This document shows positions 60,134-64,000 of a stretch of DNA of 64,000 nt, in pieces (the stretch's first letter is position 1; every line of letters starts with the position of its first letter). The DNA lies in contig OX336397.1 in assembly GCA_946902985.2 (NCBI GenBank), positions 188,050,813 to 188,114,812 of the forward strand, written 5' to 3'. The notes beneath the pieces were generated by a model, which was not told the origin of the DNA, searched no databases, and worked only from the letters and a program-made list of their open reading frames with translations. A program made the translations under genes and the position numbers. This DNA comes from Meconema thalassinum. Lineage: Eukaryota > Arthropoda > Insecta > Orthoptera > Tettigoniidae.

Positions 60134-61774
60134 ATGGATGAGGATATGATTCGCAGAGTGTTCGCTGAGATGTTGGCAGGTGTAAACGTTAACCTCCAAC
60201 AACTTACTAGTGACTTGAGTGTGAATACACAAGCCTTAGAGGTTAATTCACAAGCTATTGACAATGTAAGACAGGAAGTAGGTGATGTAAAGGGTCATGT
60301 GGACCAGGTCAGGCAGAACCTCGAGATAAACACTCAGTCTGTTGACAATGTCAGGCAGAACCTTGAGGTAAATACCCAATCAATTAACGAAGTACGTTTA
60401 GATTTAGAGATAAACACCCGTACTGTTAAAGACGTTAGGACCGATCTAACGAAGGTCAGGGCCGAAATGGACTCGTACAGGGTAGAAGCGAAAAATGACT
60501 TAACGGCAGGTTTGGCAGCAGTAAGGATAGACGTGATTCGCCACCACCAGGAGGCAAGCCAGCGCGTAGACACATTAACGGAAGAAATGAATAGGGCAAG
60601 ACAGGATGTGCAAACCCGACTCGAGGAGCACACGGCTCAAATTCAGACCGCTATAAATAAAGTACAGTTAGACGTCCAAGCTGATATCGAGCACACCAGA
60701 GAAGAATTTGGGACTAGGCTGAATCACGTAGAAGGTTTCATGGACAACGTAAAAAACGATATGGCTACTATGAACCTAGGACTGGTATTAATGAGAGGTG
60801 CAGCTAACGCCGTTAATAACAACGTGAAGACCATCGTGGATAACATGCTTGAGGTTAGGGAGGAACTTAATTCTAACCGGAAAGACATCGCGAAACTAAA
60901 AGAAACTGTCACAGGCTTACGTGATACTGTAGATGTGCACAGGGAGGAGCACAAAGTCGACCTGATGATGTTGAGAGGCGAATTCGTGGAGCATAAAACT
61001 ACAGTCGACGCCAATGTAAATGGAGTCAAGGATGATATCAACCATATCCAGAGTAACGTATCTCAGGTTGAGGGCGAAATTGCAACATTGCAGAAAAAGA
61101 TTGAGGAAATAACGATTATTGATAGGCTCGAGTTGAGTCGTAACCTCAAATCATCTATTCGTGAGGTGGACCAAAATCTCAAAGGTAAAGTTGAACGAAT
61201 CGAGTTGCAACTAAATGATTTAGGGAGAAAAGTCGCCAACAGGAATATACAAGAATTAGAAGTCATCGAGGAGAGGCTCGACAGGTTAGAAGCACTTCCG
61301 AGGGGAGTAGATTTGCAACCGCCGATGGGAAATGCACGTGAAACGCCGGAATGTTGGACTAGTAATGTACAGTCAAGTGTACATGCCGATACACGACCTT
61401 GGCAGTTTAATGCAACAGCGCCAAGCCAGACGTTAAATTACGATGCTAACCCGTTCAGACCAGCTATAAATAGACTGGATCCTGAAACTAACACGCCGTC
61501 AAACAACTACATGCAGAATACATACCGTACTGCTAATACTCAGGGTAATGTCACAGTGATAAGGTCAAGGGAAGAGCAACCCGCTAAATTCACTGGCACA
61601 GGAAGCGGAGTGACTCCTGTAGAATTTCTCACGAACGTCGAGAGCTATTTACGAGACACACTCGTAACTCCTGAAAGAGAACTTCGAGTTATTGAACGTC
61701 TTCTGGATGGACAAGCAGCAACTTGGTATCGGGCTTTTAAATATTCATTCTCCGGGTATCAAGACTTTAAATAA
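60134..61774 (+). CDS. gag: Retrotransposon Gag, N-terminal coiled coil plus start of capsid-like domain, ended by an in-frame stop
   Basis: This 546-codon frame encodes the structural protein that would assemble the cytoplasmic particle and package element RNA. Residues about 15-400 are almost entirely heptad-like, charged and rich in Asn, Gln, Val and Asp, so a long coiled coil is expected; residues 59-100 are three successive 14-residue repeats. A Pro/Asn-rich linker follows (about 400-475). From residue 483 (PAKFTGTG) the sequence resembles the retrotransposon Gag domain, including a stretch with DGQAATWYRAFK. The TAA at 61,772-61,774 falls inside this domain, and the same frame continues beyond it with the expected tryptophan-containing helix region. 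A single-base nonsense change is the simplest reading; programmed read-through is possible but less likely in a copy with other lesions. The ATG at 60,134 is the first in frame and starts the coiled coil. Confidence 0.85.
   Translation: MDEDMIRRVFAEMLAGVNVNLQQLTSDLSVNTQALEVNSQAIDNVRQEVGDVKGHVDQVRQNLEINTQSVDNVRQNLEVNTQSINEVRLDLEINTRTVKDVRTDLTKVRAEMDSYRVEAKNDLTAGLAAVRIDVIRHHQEASQRVDTLTEEMNRARQDVQTRLEEHTAQIQTAINKVQLDVQADIEHTREEFGTRLNHVEGFMDNVKNDMATMNLGLVLMRGAANAVNNNVKTIVDNMLEVREELNSNRKDIAKLKETVTGLRDTVDVHREEHKVDLMMLRGEFVEHKTTVDANVNGVKDDINHIQSNVSQVEGEIATLQKKIEEITIIDRLELSRNLKSSIREVDQNLKGKVERIELQLNDLGRKVANRNIQELEVIEERLDRLEALPRGVDLQPPMGNARETPECWTSNVQSSVHADTRPWQFNATAPSQTLNYDANPFRPAINRLDPETNTPSNNYMQNTYRTANTQGNVTVIRSREEQPAKFTGTGSGVTPVEFLTNVESYLRDTLVTPERELRVIERLLDGQAATWYRAFKYSFSGYQDFK
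60308..60433 (+). repeat. Three 42-bp (14-residue) tandem repeats inside the Gag coiled coil
   Basis: Units at 60,308-60,349, 60,350-60,391 and 60,392-60,433 encode VRQNLEINTQSVDN, VRQNLEVNTQSINE and VRLDLEINTRTVKD. Fourteen residues are two heptads, so gain or loss of a unit keeps the coiled-coil register. The first two units are close at DNA level, which suggests fairly recent expansion in this lineage. Confidence 0.85.
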
Positions 61775-62793
61775 GCACTACTGAGGACGTATTGGTCGAG
61801 TGACGTTCAGCAAAGTATAAGGGCTGAAATGTACACTCGCCGATACAGTTCCAACATGCCAACTCGCTACGCAAATTACTTTGCAACCCAGCTTGCTAAA
61901 TTGAGAAATCTTCAGCCTCCTTTATCGGAGCAGGATTTAGTGAATACCATAGTATGGCATTACCCAGCCGACGTGCAAAGAGTACTAATCGCTGCAGGGG
62001 CGACGACATTTCAACAGTGTGATCAGATATTACGACGTCTTGATGCTAACGCGGAGCAATTTCCAACTCACCGTCAACAGAAGGTTGACAGGCGTGAAGA
62101 GCGTCACGTTAACGTCACGACTGTGGACAAAGTTAGCCAGACACAAGAAGCATCACAGAACTCTGGGAATCCTCGGCCAGAATACAAAAATGAATACCGC
62201 CGTAACTGGAGAGAGTGGAGTAATACTCCATATTCAAGGAACCAGAGAGAAGACAATAGAACTTATTGGAATCGTAGGTTCGATAATGGGGCGAGCGACT
62301 ACCGTCGTCACGACAATAACCGTCGTGGGAATCAGGAAGGTCCGTCAGGAAGAGGAAGGATCCGGCGAGACTACAGGTATAACGGAGGTTACCAACGAGG
62401 ACGTGATCCACGTTACCATCCGGGCCGTGACTGGGAAGGGAGAGCGCGCGAGAGCCGCGAGTACCTCCAGCAATTGAGAGAGAGCCAAAATAGAGAAGAG
62501 GGAGAAAGGAACCCTACTTCGAGGGAAGAAAGAAATGTGACGTCAGAGGCAGGACAGAACCAGCCTGGTACCTCTAGTCACAACAAAGAAAAAAAAAACG
62601 CCGAAAAATTAAGACAGTCTAGTTTGGCTGAGCACAGGGTGACGGCAGATATTTTACTCTGGGAGCCCATCCAACAGGATTTACTCGACGAACGACGAAC
62701 GACGAACCACAGTTATGAGCCAACACGTTTACCCAAAATAGTAGCCACTCTCAATGGATGCAGTGTTATAATTCTGATCGATACTGGCGCAAT
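61775..62793 (+). pseudogene. gag-pro: Distal Gag, basic RG-rich region and protease start, cut by a SINE
   Basis: This is the same frame as the upstream Gag segment, resuming directly after its stop. The first part completes the capsid-like domain (RTYWSSDVQ, then helices with TRYANYFATQLAKL). From about 62,160 the protein becomes strongly basic and rich in Arg, Gly, Asn and Tyr (SGRGRIRRDY, GYQRGRDPRY). This would serve as the RNA-binding nucleocapsid; no CCHC zinc knuckle is visible. After a charged linker the retropepsin begins with IVATLNGCSVIILIDTG, whose Asp-Thr-Gly (62,780-62,788) is the catalytic triad. The 12-bp duplicated target site (62,782-62,793) starts inside these codons and the SINE follows at once. 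Translation would run into the SINE and stop at 62,888-62,890. Confidence 0.83.
62782..62793. repeat. Target site duplication, left copy
   Basis: TACTGGCGCAAT at the left edge of the SINE is repeated exactly at 63,180-63,191. Its last three bases merge with the AAT tail of the SINE, so the boundary could shift by a few bases. Confidence 0.88.
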
Positions 62794-63179
62794 AATAATA
62801 ATAATATCGTATGGCCTCGGGTGCCTGGTGCAAGCTTTGCTATTTGACATCCAGAGGGTAGCTTGCATGTCGAATTTCGTAGTTCCTTGACTATGAAAGT
62901 CAAGGAGGTTAGATGTTAGATATCTAATCTCCTTGAACACAATAGCGCTTTCTAGTAGAGAAATGAGGAACTTTGTGCTGGCGGAAACTCCCGAGATTAA
63001 TTTTGCCATTATGAACTCGGCCTACTGAATTCAAATGGGTTCTTTGACATGCCAACATCGTATGACATGCGTATCGTATTTTTGCCGCCGATCAAAAATC
63101 ACTTACCACGGTCAGGGGCGAACCTGCAATCTTGGGGTTAGTAGACCGACACGCTATCCCCTCACCCAACGTGGCAAGC
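62794..63179 (-). mobile_element. tRNA-derived SINE with (ATT)n tail, inserted in the protease
   Basis: Read on the reverse strand, the 386-bp insert begins GCTTGCCACG and has an A-box-like TAGCGTGTCGG at 63,156-63,146. A B-box-like GGTTCGCCCCT follows at 63,124-63,114, and the insert ends in a short (ATT)n tail. These are the hallmarks of a tRNA-headed SINE transcribed by RNA polymerase III and mobilised by a LINE. It is bounded by a perfect 12-bp target duplication, which fits target-primed insertion. ATT-tailed tRNA SINEs are known from insects such as termites, but I cannot assign this one to a named family. The body (about 200-300 bp after the tRNA-related head) is not recognised. Confidence 0.85.
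63114..63156 (-). promoter_or_regulatory. Pol III internal promoter of the SINE (A and B boxes)
   Basis: The A-box-like and B-box-like motifs start 32 bp apart on the reverse strand, a normal spacing for tRNA genes. The B box matches GGTTCG exactly and then deviates (CCCCT); the A box is looser. The sequence between them does not fold into an obvious intact tRNA, so this is a promoter relic and not a tRNA gene. Confidence 0.65.
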
Positions 63180-63191
63180 TACTGGCGCAAT
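63180..63191. repeat. Target site duplication, right copy
   Basis: TACTGGCGCAAT, identical to 62,782-62,793, adjoins the 5' (tRNA-related) end of the SINE. Confidence 0.9.
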
Positions 63192-63576
63192 GATCAGTGT
63201 AATCTCTGCAGATTGCTATGCTAAGGTGAAGGCTAACTCTGAGGTGACAGAGCTGCCTGTTTCCGCTATTCGTGTCAGAGGAGTGATACCTGACCGGGTT
63301 GTGACGTGCAAGATACAGGTTTTGTGCACATTGAGAATCACAAGCCACGTGTATTTGCACGAATTCTTAGTTATGAAAGGTTTGCATCATGATGTCATAC
63401 TAGGGGCTGATTTCATGAGGAAGTATGACGGTATTATCGACATGGGACGCAATACTGTCGAATTTAAACCGAACGAACCTATAGAGATGAACCTTGTGGT
63501 AGATGAACCGGAATTCCTGTCCGAAGTCGACGTTGTCGAGCAACTTAATAGCAAGGAAACTGAAGGAAACACTTGA
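63180..63576 (+). pseudogene. pro: Retropepsin, distal part, after the SINE
   Basis: The segment starts with the right copy of the target duplication (63,180-63,191) and continues the protease directly after the Asp-Thr-Gly-Ala codons. The insertion plus duplication adds 398 bp, which is not a multiple of three, so this part lies in a different frame from the upstream half. The flap region and the second conserved motif, ILGADFM at 63,397-63,417, followed by a KYDGIIDMGRNTV stretch, match aspartic proteases of Ty3/Gypsy elements. The enzyme would act as a dimer to process the polyprotein. The frame ends at 63,574-63,576, just where the reverse transcriptase frame has already opened. Confidence 0.83.
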
Positions 63577-64000
63577 TGCCGACGGAGAGGCAGGATTAAT
63601 ATCCACAACCATGCAAGAGAATTTGGCTACTACACTAAATGAATATTGGGACATATTCGATACTGCTCCTGGCGAAATTATGAATTATGAATATGATCTC
63701 ATTTTATTAGACGACTCTCCATTTCAGAAGAAAATTTACCCGATTGCTGAAAAACACCGCGAGGAAGCTGCATGGAAGATCCATGAGATGGAAGTAGCAG
63801 GCACGATTAAGAAGTCACCGACTCCTTTTCTGAATCCAATTATACCTGTGGTTAAGGTTGATGGAAGTTTGAGGCTTTGTCTCGACGCAAGGGCTTTAAA
63901 CGAACGCCTGGCTCCCGAGCACGACAGACCGCCTAAGATTAGGGACATCCTTAGGAAGTTTAAAGGGAAGAAAATGTTCTCATCATTGGACCTTGTACAA
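63503..64000 (+). pseudogene. pol: Reverse transcriptase, N-terminal part, truncated by the window end
   Basis: This frame is open from 63,503 and is convincingly coding from about 63,557 (KLKETLDADGEAG). It encodes the linker and start of reverse transcriptase, which copies element RNA into DNA in the particle. Recognisable parts are NEYWDIFDT, a DDSPFQKKIYPIAEKHREE stretch, LRLCLDARALN at 63,869-63,901, and FSSLDL near the end. That last motif carries the first catalytic aspartate (63,989-63,991). The frame is shifted by +1 relative to the protease, with the overlap at 63,503-63,576. In this damaged copy an old one-base insertion or two-base deletion is likely, though some elements use programmed shifting. 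The second catalytic motif and later domains lie outside the window. Confidence 0.87.

Larger units (their letters stand above)
60134..64000 (+). mobile_element. Ty3/Gypsy-like LTR retrotransposon, internal region, inactive, truncated by the window end
   Basis: Gag, retropepsin and the start of reverse transcriptase follow each other in the forward direction. The reverse transcriptase motifs (LRLCLDARALN and SSLDL) and the polyprotein order are those of Ty3/Gypsy (Metaviridae-like) elements; a Copia element would have integrase before reverse transcriptase. The rest of reverse transcriptase, RNase H, integrase and the 3' LTR lie beyond the window. The copy carries an in-frame stop in gag, a SINE in the protease and a frame change before reverse transcriptase, so it cannot encode a complete polyprotein. 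The clade within Ty3/Gypsy was not assigned. Confidence 0.88.

Noticed and set aside
60334..61266. Reverse frames opposite gag
   Set aside because: They are complements of the repetitive coiled-coil coding sequence, rich in Ser, Thr and Leu, with no domain.
62019..62477. 152-codon forward frame overlapping distal gag
   Set aside because: It is in another register of the Arg/Gly-rich nucleocapsid stretch; the low-complexity coding sequence leaves alternate frames open.
63114..63179. Functional tRNA gene on the reverse strand
   Set aside because: The promoter boxes are present but no convincing cloverleaf or anticodon arm can be drawn, and the sequence is joined to a SINE body with a target duplication.

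Overview
The window is eukaryotic repeat DNA, most likely from an arthropod and probably an insect. That judgement rests on three things: a decayed Ty3/Gypsy-type LTR retrotransposon, a tRNA-derived SINE with an (ATT)n tail inserted into it, and a megasatellite-like array. No host single-copy gene, rRNA, tRNA or CRISPR could be supported. The species cannot be named from the sequence.

Positions 1 to about 54,007 are one uninterrupted, GC-rich tandem satellite. The basic monomer is 84 bp and there are roughly 640 copies. The array runs off the left edge, so its true length is unknown. Monomers fall into recognisable variants, and these variants are ordered into nested higher-order repeats (HORs) of very different size: about 503 bp, 1,005 bp, 3,102 bp, 6,377 bp and 10,291 bp. 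Paired copies are nearly identical in places (the 6.4-kb and 3.1-kb pairs). They differ from each other mainly by whole-monomer insertions (168 or 252 bp) and by the length of internal poly-G tracts. Because 84 is a multiple of three, several reading frames stay open for hundreds of codons on both strands; I treat these as arithmetic by-products and not genes.

The array stops abruptly at about 54,007 and is followed by AT-richer sequence. From 54,466 to 55,655 lies a non-autonomous DNA element with about 26-bp terminal inverted repeats flanked by TA, consistent with a Tc1/mariner-type MITE. From 55.7 to 59.2 kb little is recognisable: one candidate short coding segment (56.6-56.9 kb) and one old local duplication (58.0-58.4 kb).

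From about 59.2 kb to the right edge there is a Ty3/Gypsy-like element in the forward direction. It has a leader with 47-bp primer-binding-site-like repeats, a long coiled-coil Gag, a basic RG-rich nucleocapsid-like stretch, a retropepsin and the first part of reverse transcriptase, which is cut by the window end. The copy is dead in three ways: an in-frame stop in gag, a 386-bp SINE inserted at the catalytic Asp-Thr-Gly codons of the protease with a 12-bp target duplication, and a reading-frame change between protease and reverse transcriptase.
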